From Actinomadura atramentaria DSM 43919 (GTDB lineage Bacteria > Actinomycetota > Actinomycetes > Streptosporangiales > Streptosporangiaceae): a stretch of DNA of 64,000 nt. Within the stretch, counting starts at the first letter, position 1, and the number at the start of each line of letters is the position of its first letter. The notes beneath the pieces were generated by a model. It searched no databases, was not told the DNA's origin, and was given only the letters and a program-made list of their open reading frames with translations. Position numbers and translations under genes: made by a program. Location: the NCBI RefSeq assembly GCF_000381885.1, contig NZ_KB907213.1, forward strand, positions 170,737 to 234,736, written 5' to 3'. Below, one piece after another: positions 1 through 7,916 of the stretch.

Positions 1-4
1 CCTG

Positions 5-33
5 CGGACCACCCCCGCCTGCGCGGGGAGAAC
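5..33 (-). CRISPR. Type I-E-like CRISPR repeat at window edge
   Basis: A 29-bp repeat with the palindromic core CCCCGCCTGCGCGGGG followed by AGAAC. It matches the main array at 1939-2272 but has GGACC where the main array has GGCAC. Bases 1-4 would be the end of a spacer, so an array may continue to the left of the window. Read on the minus strand, the repeat begins GTTCTCCCCGC and ends in CCG, the same layout as the Escherichia coli type I-E repeat. Confidence 0.85.
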
Positions 34-615
34 ACTTCGCGACCTGCGCCTGAGCGAGCCCGTTACCGATTTGATACCGAAAGTGCGGCGGAAACTGTCG
101 CTGTTTGTCAGTGGTCCTACGACGACAGGGACAGGCCGACACCGCTCTCAAGAGCGGATCTTGGGAACTACCGAACGCAGGCGCCAGCGATAGCCGGCGA
201 GAAAGAGTTCGCCTCACCCGAGAACCAGCACCGCCGCCGACCAACGTCCCACCCGCCGCGCCCGACCAGGCGGCGGAGCCGACCCGGTGTTCTTGGGATC
301 TGATTGCTGGATATGGAACCGCAAGAAAGAGCACCCGGACAACACCGCTCCCCGGGGCCACCGGAATTCCCGGTGGCGCACTTCCGCCTGCGCGAGGAGA
401 ACGACCCGTCCATCCACGACGTCATCGCCGCAGACAGACGACCCCCGCCTGCGCGGGAAGCCGCCCTCGGCGGCCCGGCAGGTGCGGGCCGCCGCCGGAC
501 GACCCGAAGACCGTGCAGCCCGCTCATCTCTGGTCCGCCGATACGAACAACACCGCAGACAAGGGCTCTGCGCCGTAGCCTGAGACATCGGGTCCTTCTC
601 GGGATCGGAGCAGGT
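34..615. other. Gene-poor stretch with decayed CRISPR repeats
   Basis: No convincing gene is seen; the reading frames here have no recognisable domain and no good ribosome binding site. Two degenerate CRISPR repeats are visible at 374-402 and 435-463, one 61-bp repeat-spacer unit apart with 32 bases between them. Their cores carry several substitutions, and the second has lost the terminal AGAAC. This looks like the eroded remains of an array. Confidence 0.6.
374..463 (-). CRISPR. Two degenerate CRISPR repeats with one spacer
   Basis: The copy at 374-402 keeps CCGCCTGCGCGAGGAGAAC. The copy at 435-463 keeps ACCCCCGCCTGCGCGGG but ends AAGCCG. The 32-base gap between them equals the spacer length of the main array, so this is a decayed repeat-spacer-repeat unit and not a chance match. 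It has the same orientation as the intact array. Confidence 0.6.
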
Positions 616-1428
616 ATGGCCGACGATAACGCCCTCGGAAGGCTCGTCGCGCAGTTGCGCACATCGCGGGGATGGTCGCAGACACGGCTGGCAGAGAAAC
701 TGTGCGCGTCGGCGGAGCGCGCCACGATCACGCGCCACGACGTGGCGAGATGAGAGCGCGGTGTCCGCGTTCCCGGCCCGTTCTGGCTCGGTCGGCTCGC
801 CGACGCGCTCGACGTGCCGTTACAGACGCTGGAGGCCGCCCGCGTGAGACGACGCCACTTCCTCGCCACCATGTCGGCTCTCAGTGGCGCAGCCGCCACC
901 GGCGTCGGCACCGGCACCGCACACGGTGTTGAACACGTCGCAGCCGACCTGTTCTCCTCCATCGCCGGCGGCGACCCGGGGCCGTTGGGGCTGGCGCAGA
1001 CCTCCCACCGGACCGACCTGGCCGTGTCCGCGCTCGCGGTGCGGGACCGGCCCAGCCTGCTCCGGCTGGCGCGCTGGGCAGCCGACGCGGATTCGCCGGT
1101 CGTCCGCGTCAACGCCGCCGGGGTCGGCGCCAAGACCCGCTCTGAGCTGGTCGAGGACGTCCCGGTCCTGCTCGCCCGGGACGCCGACGTCCGGCGCCTG
1201 TACGTTCGGGCCGTCGCCGTCCGGGTCGGCGCGAGCCCGACCGCGCTCGCGGCCGAGTTGCGCAACGCCCGCGACGCCGGCGCCCGATCGTGCGCCGCGC
1301 ACCTGCTGGTCCGCGACAACGCACCGCACGCCCGGCACGCGCTGGCGTCGGCCCTGCGCGATGAACCGGTGCGCGAGAACGTGCGCGCCTACGCTCTGCT
1401 GCTGAACGGGGATTCGCCGTGCATGTGA
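616..1428 (+). pseudogene. XRE-family regulator broken by in-frame TGA
   Basis: Translation from ATG 616, after GGAGCAGGT, gives an XRE helix-turn-helix start (MADDNALGRLVAQLRTSRGW, QTRLAEKL). It hits TGA at 751-753 and continues in the same frame with ERGVRVPGPFWLGRLADAL through to TGA at 1426-1428. XRE proteins normally read 'RWERG' at this spot, so the stop looks like a TGG-to-TGA change in the conserved Trp codon. The downstream 200 residues are an Ala/Arg-rich regulator body with no identified domain. The gene overlaps the next one (GTGCATGTGA), which implies former translational coupling. A restart downstream (for example at 814) would lack the DNA-binding domain. Confidence 0.8.
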
Positions 1429-1748
1429 TCCACATCGACCAGGGGCCGCTGATCGCCACGCTCACCGAGCGGCTCGCCGACCTCGGCGTCACCTCCGCCG
1501 CGATCGTTTCCCTGATCGGCGCCGTCGACGAGTTCACCGTCTCGACCATGCCCGCCGACGACGCCTCCACGGACATCGTCACCACCTACACCCGCCCCGC
1601 CGAGATGCACGGCGCCGGCGAGGTCGTCAACGGCGAACCCCACCTGCACGTCACGATGGCCATCGAAGGCGACCAGGGCATCGCGGGCCACCTGCACGAG
1701 GCCGAAGTCGGCCACTGGTTCGCCCGGGTCTACGTTTTGCCGACGTAG
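1419..1748 (+). CDS. PPC/DUF296-domain protein
   Basis: A 109-residue protein starting at GTG 1419 and overlapping the end of the broken XRE gene by 10 bases. The sequence has the single-domain PPC (DUF296) pattern: a central NGEPHLHVTMA strand and a late AGHLHEAEVG segment, whose histidines form the usual metal-binding trimer surface in this family. PPC domains occur in plant AT-hook proteins and in free-standing bacterial proteins whose role is mostly unknown. Pairing with an XRE gene suggests one regulatory unit. Its start depends on coupling to the upstream frame, so the TGA at 751 may lower its expression. Confidence 0.75.
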   Translation: MHVIHIDQGPLIATLTERLADLGVTSAAIVSLIGAVDEFTVSTMPADDASTDIVTTYTRPAEMHGAGEVVNGEPHLHVTMAIEGDQGIAGHLHEAEVGHWFARVYVLPT

Positions 1749-1938
1749 TTCCGCGCAGCCGATGACGGCACCGACATCTGCTGGCCCACAGCACGGCCCC
1801 TCCCGAACGAACGCACGCGCGGGATCGTGGTGACGTAGGAACGACCCGACAGCCAGGCCCTTCAACCGGCCGAACGCAACGCGATGTTCAGCAGCAGCGC
1901 GACGGCGTGTCCTTGGCCAGCGCCGGGACCATACTCTT

Positions 1939-2272
1939 CGGCACATCCCCGCTTGCGCGGGGAGAACAGCAGCCGGTCCCGCGCCTGCATCCACGCCTTC
2001 GGCACACCCCCGCCTGCGCGGGGAGAACCCCACCCGCCCGTCCCTGATCCAGCGCTGGAACGGCACGCCCCCGCCTGCGCGGGGAGAACTGCCCGAGCAG
2101 CTTGCCGAGCGTGTCGGCGAGCGGCACACCCCCGCCTGTGCGGGGAGAACCTCCCCAACTTCACCTCACAGACCAGGCAGAACGGCACACCCCCGCCTGC
2201 GCGGGGAGAACCAGGGTGTTCTCTGTGAGCCTCTCCCCCTGCCCGGCACACCCCCGCCTGCGCGGGGAGAAC
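1939..2272 (-). CRISPR. Six-repeat type I-E-like CRISPR array
   Basis: Six 29-bp repeats lie at 1939-1967, 2000-2028, 2061-2089, 2122-2150, 2183-2211 and 2244-2272, with five 32-bp spacers and an exact 61-bp period. On the minus strand each repeat starts GTTCTCCCCGC and ends GTGTGCCG, equivalent to the E. coli repeat end that becomes the crRNA 5' handle, so transcription is probably leftward. The three copies nearest 2272 include the two perfect consensus copies. The copy at 1939 has two substitutions, as expected at the leader-distal end. No leader exists at the other end: 2273 is the stop codon of the XRE gene. No cas gene is seen in the window. Confidence 0.95.
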
Positions 2273-3595
2273 CTACCGGCTGAGCCGGTCGGTGAGCATG
2301 CGGACTTCCCCGACCCGGCCGTGGTCGCGTGCGAGTGCGTCGGCGATGCGGCGGATCGAGCTGCGGTCGCGGACCTCACCGGCCGCGTATTCGTGGGCTT
2401 CGAGGAGGTGCCGGGCGGTCTCGGCGGGACGGTCACGCTGCCACCACGCCCGCGCAAGGTCGGTGTGCAGCCGCGCCTTGCGCTCCGGCGTCGGGAACAT
2501 TGCGGCGTCAAGGCCGGCGCCGACGTTCAACGCCCGACCCGAGTCGCCGAGTGCCCAATGCACACCGACCTCGTACAGCGTCACCTGCGCGCGCGTCAAC
2601 GCGGGCCGCGCTCCGCGTGCGGCAACGTCGGGCAGATGGTGACGGGCGACGCTGCGCGCCTCTCCGATCAGCATGAGCGCGTCGTCGCGGCGGTCGGCCT
2701 GCGCGGCGTTGTAAGCGCACGTGCAGAGGGTCTGCGCGAGCGTCGCCGCCGCCCGCGGAGTGTCGATCCCCTTCGCTTGGACGCGCCCGGCCGCCCGCAA
2801 CGTGACCTGGTGCGCGATCCCCTGGCGGCCCTCATGCCGCAGGACGATCCCCAGCGCGCGGCTCGCCTCGGCCATCGCGACCGCGTCCTCGGACCGGCGC
2901 GCGTACCCGACCGCGCGGTCGGCGGTGATGCGGGACGCGGGCTTCGCCCCGACCTTGCTGAGCGCGTCGGCCGCGAACCCGTAGGCGGCCGAGGCGAGCG
3001 CGTGGACGCCCGGCGCGTCGAAGTGTTCGGGAGCCTGCTCGGCGACGGCAAGCAGGCGGGGGAGCCCGTCCACGACCTCGACGAGCCGCCCGGCGTCGTA
3101 CCGGTCGCGAAGCGCGTTCAGCCGCGCGGCGAGCTGCGCGGCCGACACTGCCCCGCCGGGGTCGGGCGTGAGGGCGAGCGCGTCGTCGACGCGGGCGAGG
3201 GACGCGATCGGGACCACGGCCCCGGCGGCGGTCAGGAACGTGCGGCGACGCAACGGGTCCTCCTCGGCGGGCCCTGCCGGGCCGTTCGGGTGCGGGTCAC
3301 GCGCCACCACCGTAGCTGCAGGTCGGCCCGCCACGCCCAGCAGAGCGGCGACCACCCCCGGCGGCATCCCGATCGCGTCCGCGACGACCCGTAACCGGGC
3401 GACGTCCACGCCTTGGTGACGGCCGGTCTCGACCCGGGACAGCGTCGACCTCGACATCCCGGCCCGCGCGGCGACGTCGGCCTGGCGGAGCGCGCGGTGC
3501 TCGCGGGCGAGGCGCACGACCGTCCCGAACTCGCCGGATCGGATCGCGGCCTTGATCGGACCTGATCTCCAGAAGTGCTCGTCGCCCATGACCAT
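2273..3595 (-). CDS. XRE-family regulator of the graspetide locus
   Basis: A 440-residue protein. Residues about 20-80 form an XRE helix-turn-helix (TVVRLAREHRALRQADVAAR, SRSTLSRVETGRH). A basic RRRTFLTAAGA segment near 120 and a long Ala/Arg-rich helical region with TPR-like spacing follow. This layout is common in actinomycete regulators beside small biosynthetic operons. It is divergent from the TgmA-like precursor, and the 182-bp gap holds strong GTGCAG/CTGCAC inverted repeats at 3655-3699, the likely operator for both promoters. Start codons at 3595 and 3589 are both possible; neither has a clear ribosome binding site. The stop codon touches the CRISPR array at 2272. Confidence 0.8.
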   Translation of the reverse strand: MVMGDEHFWRSGPIKAAIRSGEFGTVVRLAREHRALRQADVAARAGMSRSTLSRVETGRHQGVDVARLRVVADAIGMPPGVVAALLGVAGRPAATVVARDPHPNGPAGPAEEDPLRRRTFLTAAGAVVPIASLARVDDALALTPDPGGAVSAAQLAARLNALRDRYDAGRLVEVVDGLPRLLAVAEQAPEHFDAPGVHALASAAYGFAADALSKVGAKPASRITADRAVGYARRSEDAVAMAEASRALGIVLRHEGRQGIAHQVTLRAAGRVQAKGIDTPRAAATLAQTLCTCAYNAAQADRRDDALMLIGEARSVARHHLPDVAARGARPALTRAQVTLYEVGVHWALGDSGRALNVGAGLDAAMFPTPERKARLHTDLARAWWQRDRPAETARHLLEAHEYAAGEVRDRSSIRRIADALARDHGRVGEVRMLTDRLSR

Positions 3596-3654
3596 CCGAA
3601 TGACCCGAAGGGGAGAGGCGTGCCCACGGTAACCGGCTCGACACCGCTTGTGGA

Positions 3655-3699
3655 GATCGTGTGCAGAAACTGCACGCGGTGCGAATCCTGCACACGATC
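3655..3699. promoter_or_regulatory. Nested inverted repeats, likely XRE operator
   Basis: GTGCAG-AAA-CTGCAC at 3661-3675 is a perfect 6-bp inverted repeat. A further CTGCAC at 3688-3693 forms a perfect 12-bp inverted repeat with the left arm (GATCGTGTGCAG 3655-3666 with CTGCACACGATC 3688-3699). Three GTGCAG half-sites thus lie midway between the divergent XRE gene and graspetide precursor. Binding by the XRE protein is inferred from position. Confidence 0.65.
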
Positions 3700-3777
3700 A
3701 CGCCGATCCGCGCCGCTGTGGGTGATTCTGCCGTTGTCGGCGCCGCTCCGGCGCCCGAACCTCTCGGGAGGACACCG

Positions 3778-3999
3778 ATGACGCAGACCATCGTCCCGTT
3801 CGGCCTTACCCGGCAGGCCCCGCTGCCGCCGTTCACGATGCCCGACCTCGTCTACGACCCCGTCGCCCAGATCAACCGGATCGGTTCCCTCGACGGGCCG
3901 GCTCTGGCCGACAGCGTCGAGCTGATGCCCAAGACAACCGAAACGTACAAGACCGGCACCAACCGCAACGACACCTTCTCCGACGACGTGGAGAGCTGA
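3778..3999 (+). CDS. tgmA: TgmA-like graspetide (ATP-grasp RiPP) precursor peptide
   Basis: A 73-residue peptide starting at ATG 3778, five bases after a GGGAGGA ribosome binding site. The leader begins MTQTIVPFGLTRQAPLPP and continues DLVYDPVAQINRI. This matches the PFGLTR...P...YDP.Q pattern that I know from putative ATP-grasp-modified RiPP precursors in actinomycetes. The C-terminal part (about residues 50-73) is rich in Thr, Ser, Lys, Asp and Glu (TTETYKTGTNRNDTFSDDVE), the residues an ATP-grasp ligase can join as ester or amide macrocycles. The maturase gene follows two bases after the stop, so the two are surely co-transcribed. The exact core and cross-links cannot be read from sequence. 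Confidence 0.85.
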   Translation: MTQTIVPFGLTRQAPLPPFTMPDLVYDPVAQINRIGSLDGPALADSVELMPKTTETYKTGTNRNDTFSDDVES

Positions 4000-4001
4000 C
4001 C

Positions 4002-4937
4002 ATGGGCGGCACGGTGCTGATCGTCGCCCGCCCCGGCGACCCGTCGTCGGACCTGGTCGTCAGGGCGCTGCGGGACCGCGGAGTGCGGGTTGCGCGCTTC
4101 GATCTCGGTGATCCCGGTGTGCGCCTGACCGCCGAGCTGTCCGGTGGCCGGTGGGTCGGTGAGCTGGGTGACGGGCACCGTGCCGTCCTTCTGGAGGATG
4201 TGGTCGCGGTGTTCTGGCGGTGGCCGACGCGTGCGGCCGGTGCTCCGGCGGTCAGCGACCCGGCCGCCCGCCGCTGGGCCGGACGCGAGGACTCCGAGGC
4301 TTTGCACGGCGTGCTACGGACGCTGCGCGTCCGCTGGATCAACCACCCCGACCGCGTCGCGGTCGCGAACTCCAAACCGCTGCAACTCGCCGCCGCGCAC
4401 GCCGCCGGACTCACCGTCCCCGCCACGCTCATCACCAACACCGCGCGTTCGGCACGACACTGGTCAGCGGACGGACGCGCCCTGTACAAGGCGTTCTACG
4501 CCAACGGCCCCGACGACACCGCCATGATCTACGCCGGACCGGTCGCACCGGCCTCGATCCCACCCCAACTCCACGCCGCGGGCACCTTCCAACGGATCAT
4601 CAACGGCGATCACATTCGCGTCACCGTCGCCGGTCCGCGGATGTTCGCCGTCAGCATCCATGGCGCGACCCGCCTCGACTGGCGCGGCCACCGCGACGTC
4701 ACCTACACGCCCGTCGAGATCCCTGCCCCGGTTCAGGACCGCATCACCCGCTATATGACCGGGCTCGGCCTGGAATACGGAGCATTCGACTTCATCCGCC
4801 GCACCGACGACTGGGTGTTCCTCGAATGCAATCCCACCGGAATGTGGGGATTCGTCGAGTTCGGCACGGCAATGCCGATCACCGACGCAATCGCCGGGCG
4901 ACTCCTCGACCCACTGGACCCGAAACCGCAGCGATGA
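4002..4937 (+). CDS. tgmB: TgmB-like ATP-grasp ribosomal peptide maturase
   Basis: A 311-residue ATP-grasp ligase expected to activate Asp/Glu side chains of the precursor as acyl-phosphates and join them to Ser/Thr or Lys side chains. Visible family marks are an N-terminal pre-ATP-grasp domain with VFWRWPTR near residue 70, NSKPLQLAAAHAAGL near 125, the Lys-containing ALYKAFYAN segment, and the C-terminal metal/ATP motif FLECNPTGMWGFVE. It starts at ATG 4002, two bases after the precursor stop, in the usual tgmA-tgmB order. The methyltransferase often found third in such clusters is absent; a GNAT gene takes that place. Confidence 0.88.
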   Translation: MGGTVLIVARPGDPSSDLVVRALRDRGVRVARFDLGDPGVRLTAELSGGRWVGELGDGHRAVLLEDVVAVFWRWPTRAAGAPAVSDPAARRWAGREDSEALHGVLRTLRVRWINHPDRVAVANSKPLQLAAAHAAGLTVPATLITNTARSARHWSADGRALYKAFYANGPDDTAMIYAGPVAPASIPPQLHAAGTFQRIINGDHIRVTVAGPRMFAVSIHGATRLDWRGHRDVTYTPVEIPAPVQDRITRYMTGLGLEYGAFDFIRRTDDWVFLECNPTGMWGFVEFGTAMPITDAIAGRLLDPLDPKPQR

Positions 4938-4950
4938 CAGGCTGGCACGC

Positions 4951-5508
4951 ATGCCGACCACACGCCCCTCAACTGCTTTCCTCGCCTCCCCTCACGAGAA
5001 GTACGAGGACGCTTTCTTGGAAGCGATGGCCGACTACGCCGCCGCCGGGGAGGAGCCCGACGCCGATGGCCTGCCCCTGGACGACCTGCGGCTGGGGAAC
5101 CTCGGCCCGTACACGACGAGCCTATGCGTCAACGACGGAACCCGCTACGGCGTCGACCCGCTCCGCCCCTCGGTGTGGTGGTACCTCACAGGCCCGAAGG
5201 GCGACCACGACTACCTGGGCCGAATGGCGATCCGCCACGAACCGGTCAACGACATCCTCGGCGAGGCCGGATCGCAGCTATGGATCTCAGTACGCCCCTC
5301 AATGCGCCGCCTGGGCGTCGGAACAGCAATGCTGACCGCCGCGATCCCGCTCGCCCGAGCAAACGGCGTGCCCCACCCAAGAATCGAAGTCCGCTGCAAC
5401 AACACCGCCGCACAGCACTTCCTGGAACACCTCGGCGCCGAACGAGTGCGAGTTCCCCGCGCGGCCCGCGCAGGCCGTATCCGCTACGTCCTACCCGAAG
5501 CTCCCTAA
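4951..5508 (+). CDS. GNAT-family acetyltransferase, third gene of graspetide operon
   Basis: A 185-residue protein with a GNAT fold. The acetyl-CoA loop motif is RRLGVGTAML (about residues 117-126), followed by an amphipathic helix and the NNTAAQHFLEHLGAERVRV C-terminal signature. The N-terminal 100 residues are longer than in a minimal GNAT and end in a WWYLTGP strand. It starts 13 bases after the tgmB-like gene on the same strand, so it is probably in the same operon. It could N-acetylate the mature peptide as tailoring or self-protection, but it may also act on an unrelated small molecule. An orphan CRISPR repeat lies 34 bases after the stop. Confidence 0.8.
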   Translation: MPTTRPSTAFLASPHEKYEDAFLEAMADYAAAGEEPDADGLPLDDLRLGNLGPYTTSLCVNDGTRYGVDPLRPSVWWYLTGPKGDHDYLGRMAIRHEPVNDILGEAGSQLWISVRPSMRRLGVGTAMLTAAIPLARANGVPHPRIEVRCNNTAAQHFLEHLGAERVRVPRAARAGRIRYVLPEAP

Positions 5509-5541
5509 CCTTACCTGCGGATTCCCGGCCGTGACCCCGAA

Positions 5542-5568
5542 CGGACCACCCCGCCTGCGCAGGGAGAC
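5542..5568 (-). CRISPR. Orphan degenerate CRISPR repeat
   Basis: A single copy with CGGACCACC, one base shorter in the C run, then CGCCTGCGCAGGGAGAC. It is in the same orientation as the main array, and its GGACC start matches the repeat at 5-33 and not the GGCAC of the main array. With the array ending at 2272, it brackets the XRE-graspetide-GNAT module. No second repeat follows. Confidence 0.65.
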
Positions 5569-5647
5569 ATGATCTTGTGGACCTGCTCAGGAGCTACGGC
5601 GAGTGGAAGCGCTAATGAAGCCCGTCTCCGGTCGGAAGGGAATGAAG

Positions 5648-5872
5648 ATGGCCGTTGTTCGTGGGACGGTCATGGAGTGGCACGCTGAGGAGGGTTGGGG
5701 AGTGCTGGCCGCTCCCGGGCTGCCGGAGATGTGGGTCCACTATTCCGTCATCGAGGCTCCCGGGTACCGCGCCTTGGCTGTCGGCGGAGCTGTCGAATTC
5801 ACGTGGGAGTCGGCCCGGCAAGACGGGTATCGCGCGCGTGTGACCTGGGTGCGCGAATTTGGATCGTCCTGA
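5648..5872 (+). CDS. Cold-shock-domain protein
   Basis: A 74-residue single-domain nucleic-acid-binding protein. It shows the cold-shock fold pattern in diverged form: RGTVMEWHAEEGWGVLAAPG, a WVHYSVIEAPGYRAL strand in place of the classical FVHxSxI region, and GGAVEFTWESARQDGYRARVTWV. The Phe residues of the RNP1 motif (GFGFI) are replaced by WGVL, so RNA binding may differ from CspA. The start at ATG 5648 is chosen because AAGGGA lies about six bases upstream; ATG 5642 is in frame but too close to it. Confidence 0.7.
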   Translation: MAVVRGTVMEWHAEEGWGVLAAPGLPEMWVHYSVIEAPGYRALAVGGAVEFTWESARQDGYRARVTWVREFGSS

Positions 5873-5988
5873 CGGCTCCGTACTGCCCATTCTTCGGGAG
5901 AGGCGCTCGTGGCGGCTCCCGACGGAGATGCGCGCGGCCGTCGGCGCTTCTGCGTCTGGCGGATGGAGAACGAGAACCCCGGAAACGG

Positions 5989-6021
5989 GAACGGCCCCGG
6001 CGGTGTGCGCCGGGGCCGTTC
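5989..6021 (-). terminator. Hairpin terminator after acyl-CoA dehydrogenase gene
   Basis: Perfect 14-bp stem GAACGGCCCCGGCG / CGCCGGGGCCGTTC with a 5-base loop, 13 bases beyond the stop of the minus-strand fadE-type gene. There is no long T tract, as is usual in actinomycetes. It may also stop transcription from the cold-shock gene. Confidence 0.85.
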
Positions 6022-6034
6022 TACAGGACACAGG

Positions 6035-7870
6035 TCAGAACGCCTCTTCGGGGAGTTCCATCACGTCGAGGGTGGTCGCCTCGGTGATCGCCTTGTCGGC
6101 GGCGATGCGGGGGAGGACCGTCTGCGCGAAGAACTGCGCCGCCGTCACCTTGCCCGAGTAGAACGAGCGGTCGGCGTCGGAGACGTCGCCGCCGCCGAGC
6201 TTGCCGAGGGCCACCTCGGCCTGGCGCAGCAGCAGCCACCCGACGACCAGGTCGCCGAGCGCCAGCAGCAGCCGGGAGGTGTTGAGGCCGACCTTGTAGA
6301 GGAGCTTCGGGTCCTCCATCGAGCCGAGCGCCCACCCGATCATCGGGTTGAGGATGCCCTGCACGTCGTCGAGGGCCTGGTTGAGCAGCGCGCGCTCGTT
6401 CTTGAGCCGCCCGTTGCCCGCGTCGCTCGTGGCGAACGCCTTGATCTCCCCGGCGAGGGCCTTCAGCGCCTCGCCGTTGTCCCGGAGGATCTTGCGGAAG
6501 AACAGGTCCTGGCCCTGGATCGCGGTCGTGCCCTCGTAGAGGGTGTCGATCTTGGAGTCCCGGATGTACTGCTCGATCGGGTACTCCTGGAGGAACCCGG
6601 ACCCGCCGAAGGTCTGCAGCGACTCCGCGCCGAGCAGCGCGTAGGCGCGCTCGGAGCCGAAGCCCTTGACGATCGGCAGCAGCAGGTCGTTGACCTTCTC
6701 GGCCAGCTCGTCCTTGCGGCCCTCGAACTCGGCGATCTGCACGGCGTCCTGGTAGGACGCGGTGAGCAGCACCAGCGCCCGCATGCCCTCCGCGTACGCC
6801 TTCTGGGTGAGGAGGCTGCGGCGGACGTCCGGGTGGTGCGTGATCGTGACGCGCGGGGCCGACTTGTCGGTCATCTGCGTCAGGTCCGCGCCCTGGACGC
6901 GCTCCTTGGCGTACTCGAGGGCGTTGAGGTAGCCCGTCGAGAGCGTCGCGATGGCCTTGGTGCCGACCATCATGCGCGCGTACTCGATGACGAGGAACAT
7001 CTGCCGGATGCCCTGGTGGACGTCGCCCACCAGGTAGCCGACGGCCGGGTGCTTCTCGCCGAGGGTCAGCTCGCAGGTCGTGGAGACCTTGAGGCCCATC
7101 TTCTTCTCGACGTTGGTGACGTACGCGCCGTTGCGCGCGCCCAGCTCACCGGTCTCGACGTCCACGAGGTACTTCGGCACGAGGAACATCGACAGGCCCT
7201 TGGTGCCGGGGCCGGCGCCCTCGGGGCGCGCGAGCACCAGGTGGAAGATGTTCTCGGACATGTCGTGCTCGGCCGAGGTGATGAAGCGCTTGACGCCCTC
7301 GATGTGCCAGGTGCCGTCGGGCTGCTGGACGGCCTTGGTGCGGCCCGCGCCGACGTCCGAACCCGCGTCGGGCTCGGTCAGCACCATCGTCGCGCCCCAC
7401 TTGCGGTCGAGGGCGATCTCGGCGAACTTCTTCTGCTCGGGCGTCCCGATGTGCCACAGGATCTGGGCGAAGCCGGGGCCGGAGGAGAACATGTAGACGG
7501 CCGGGTTGGCGCCGAGCACCTGCTCCGCGATGGCCCAGGTGAGGCTGCGCGGCGCGCCGGTGCCGCCGAACTCGGGGGAGAGGTCGACGCGGTACCACTC
7601 GGCGTCCATCCACGCCTGGTACGACTTCTTGAAGCTCTCCGGCATGGTGACTTCGCCGGTCTCGGGGTCGAACTTCGGCGGGTTGCGGTCGGCGTCGGCG
7701 AAGGAGTCGGCCAGCGGGCCCTCGGCGAGGCGGTTGACCTCGTCGAGGATGCTGCGCACGGTCTCCTCGTCCAGCTCCGCGTACGGGCCGCTGCCGAGCA
7801 GGTCCTGGCGGTTGAAAACCTCGAAGAGGTTGAACTCCAGGTCCCGGAGGTTGCTCTTGTAGTGCCCCAT
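6035..7870 (-). CDS. fadE: FadE5-type acyl-CoA dehydrogenase
   Basis: A 611-residue flavoprotein catalysing the first alpha,beta-dehydrogenation of beta-oxidation. It is the long form with an extra C-terminal domain and has the same length as Mycobacterium FadE5. Motifs seen are the FAD/substrate motif [29 protein letters not shown], and [17 protein letters not shown], in which Glu446 is the predicted catalytic base. The AidB-like C-terminal domain runs from about 470 to 600. The ATG at 7870 has CGGAG seven bases upstream. The gene stands alone and faces away from the UDP-sugar dehydrogenase gene; the 490-bp gap has several palindromes. Confidence 0.93.
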   Translation of the reverse strand: MGHYKSNLRDLEFNLFEVFNRQDLLGSGPYAELDEETVRSILDEVNRLAEGPLADSFADADRNPPKFDPETGEVTMPESFKKSYQAWMDAEWYRVDLSPEFGGTGAPRSLTWAIAEQVLGANPAVYMFSSGPGFAQILWHIGTPEQKKFAEIALDRKWGATMVLTEPDAGSDVGAGRTKAVQQPDGTWHIEGVKRFITSAEHDMSENIFHLVLARPEGAGPGTKGLSMFLVPKYLVDVETGELGARNGAYVTNVEKKMGLKVSTTCELTLGEKHPAVGYLVGDVHQGIRQMFLVIEYARMMVGTKAIATLSTGYLNALEYAKERVQGADLTQMTDKSAPRVTITHHPDVRRSLLTQKAYAEGMRALVLLTASYQDAVQIAEFEGRKDELAEKVNDLLLPIVKGFGSERAYALLGAESLQTFGGSGFLQEYPIEQYIRDSKIDTLYEGTTAIQGQDLFFRKILRDNGEALKALAGEIKAFATSDAGNGRLKNERALLNQALDDVQGILNPMIGWALGSMEDPKLLYKVGLNTSRLLLALGDLVVGWLLLRQAEVALGKLGGGDVSDADRSFYSGKVTAAQFFAQTVLPRIAADKAITEATTLDVMELPEEAF

Positions 7871-7916
7871 CGAACACTCCGTTTATCCGGCGGCGCGCTC
7901 GTGGCCCCGCGAATCG

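Noticed and set aside
751..753. TGA as selenocysteine or readthrough codon in the XRE gene
   Set aside because: No stem-loop of SECIS type is evident after the codon, and the lost residue is a conserved Trp. A nonsense mutation is simpler.
3661..3777. Upstream start for the graspetide precursor at 3661
   Set aside because: The extra 39 residues would be encoded by the operator region and do not resemble a leader. The strong ribosome binding site lies before ATG 3778.
1..5870. cas operon or prophage linked to the CRISPR repeats
   Set aside because: No Cas protein, integrase, portal, capsid or tail motif was found in any frame of this stretch.
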